Below, one piece after another: positions 63,819 to 64,000 of a DNA stretch of 64,000 bases. Origin of the DNA: OLB11 sp041392835 (GTDB lineage Bacteria; Bacteroidota; Bacteroidia; Chitinophagales; Chitinophagaceae); assembly GCA_041392835.1 (NCBI GenBank), contig JAWKLF010000002.1:124001-188000 (forward strand), read 5' to 3'. Within the stretch, counting starts at the first letter, position 1. Each line of letters begins with the position of its first letter. The translations under genes were made by a program, and so were the position numbers. The notes under the pieces are model-generated. The model had not been told where the DNA came from. It did not search any database and saw nothing but the letters and a program-made list of their open reading frames with translations.

Positions 63819-64000
63819 CTATTTGTCTTCGTTTTCCGCTTTTGTAGCTTCATTATGATAATTATCCGATTTCCAAATTCCGTCAGATACATACTTTTTC
63901 TTCTGGCTGTAGTAGGGTCTTCTTCTTCTACTACTTTGTCGCTTACTACGGCCATCACATTGACCAAGTGGTTGGTGAGCTCATATTCCTTTTTGTAATT
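63819..64000 (-). CDS. RHS-repeat-type protein, C-terminal remnant (cut by window edge)
   Basis: On the minus strand from the right edge, one frame encodes YELTNHLVNVMAVVSDK, close to the conserved RHS core segment (usually NHLGNV). It then runs out of similarity after EEEDPTT and stops at 63806. A second frame gives a hydrophilic tail ending KAENEDK at 63819, three bases before the next ATG. The usual RHS core that should follow is missing, so the gene is probably truncated, frameshifted or rearranged here. The rest lies outside the window. Confidence 0.45.

Overview
The window looks like a chromosome segment of a Bacteroidota bacterium. The DNA is AT-rich. Many secreted proteins end in type IX secretion (T9SS) sorting domains. 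Several genes have TAnnTTTG-type -7 elements upstream. Housekeeping genes (hemW, engB, ybeY, psd, cdsA, sucB, aroC, dtd) resemble those of that phylum. I cannot place it below phylum with confidence; the Chitinophagales/Saprospirales area is a guess. No rRNA or tRNA gene was seen.

Layout. 1-9.9 kb: a GWxTD protein (cut by the window edge), an LEA-like lipoprotein, hemW, a BamA-like outer-membrane protein, a T9SS cargo protein, and small cytosolic and lipoprotein genes. 9.9-15.4 kb: a mostly minus-strand housekeeping block (engB, mannose-1-phosphate guanylyltransferase, ybeY, psd, cdsA, DUF2007, CPBP protease) with an ogt gene inside it. 15.7-22.2 kb: a giant thermolysin-family metallopeptidase with four near-identical repeats. 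22.3-27.3 kb: an L,D-transpeptidase, a two-repeat Cas12a-type mini-CRISPR array in its upstream region, DUF2238, an RsmB-like methyltransferase and sucB. 27.4-43.0 kb: secreted-protein territory. It includes five tightly packed minus-strand genes that alternate between two families (A-A-B-A-B); one A copy and one B copy are broken. 43.4-48.9 kb: an alpha/beta hydrolase and a divergent pair of CotH-family secreted proteins. 48.9-62.1 kb: mixed housekeeping (hutI, aroC, rhomboid, mazG-like, dtd, arfB, moaC-moaB fusion, class C beta-lactamase-like hydrolase, ECF sigma factor, TfoX/VOC cluster, MBOAT acyltransferase with an SGNH-like partner). 62.1-64.0 kb: a mobile or repeat zone with a REP-associated tyrosine transposase, its inverted repeats, a strongly folded 165-nt element, and the edge of an RHS-type gene.

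How it fits together. Much of the coding capacity goes to exported adhesin-, propeller- and protease-like proteins that would rely on a T9SS encoded elsewhere. The most unusual item is the orphan array at 24152-24251. Its 36-nt repeats carry the Cas12a crRNA hairpin, but no cas gene is in the window. It lies upstream of, and in the same direction as, the L,D-transpeptidase gene, and its second repeat is degenerate beside that gene's likely promoter. Other notable points are the decaying duplicated A-B secreted-protein cassette, a HemW whose conserved radical-SAM glycine-rich motif is rewritten by two compensating indels, and the transposase flanked by long inverted repeats.
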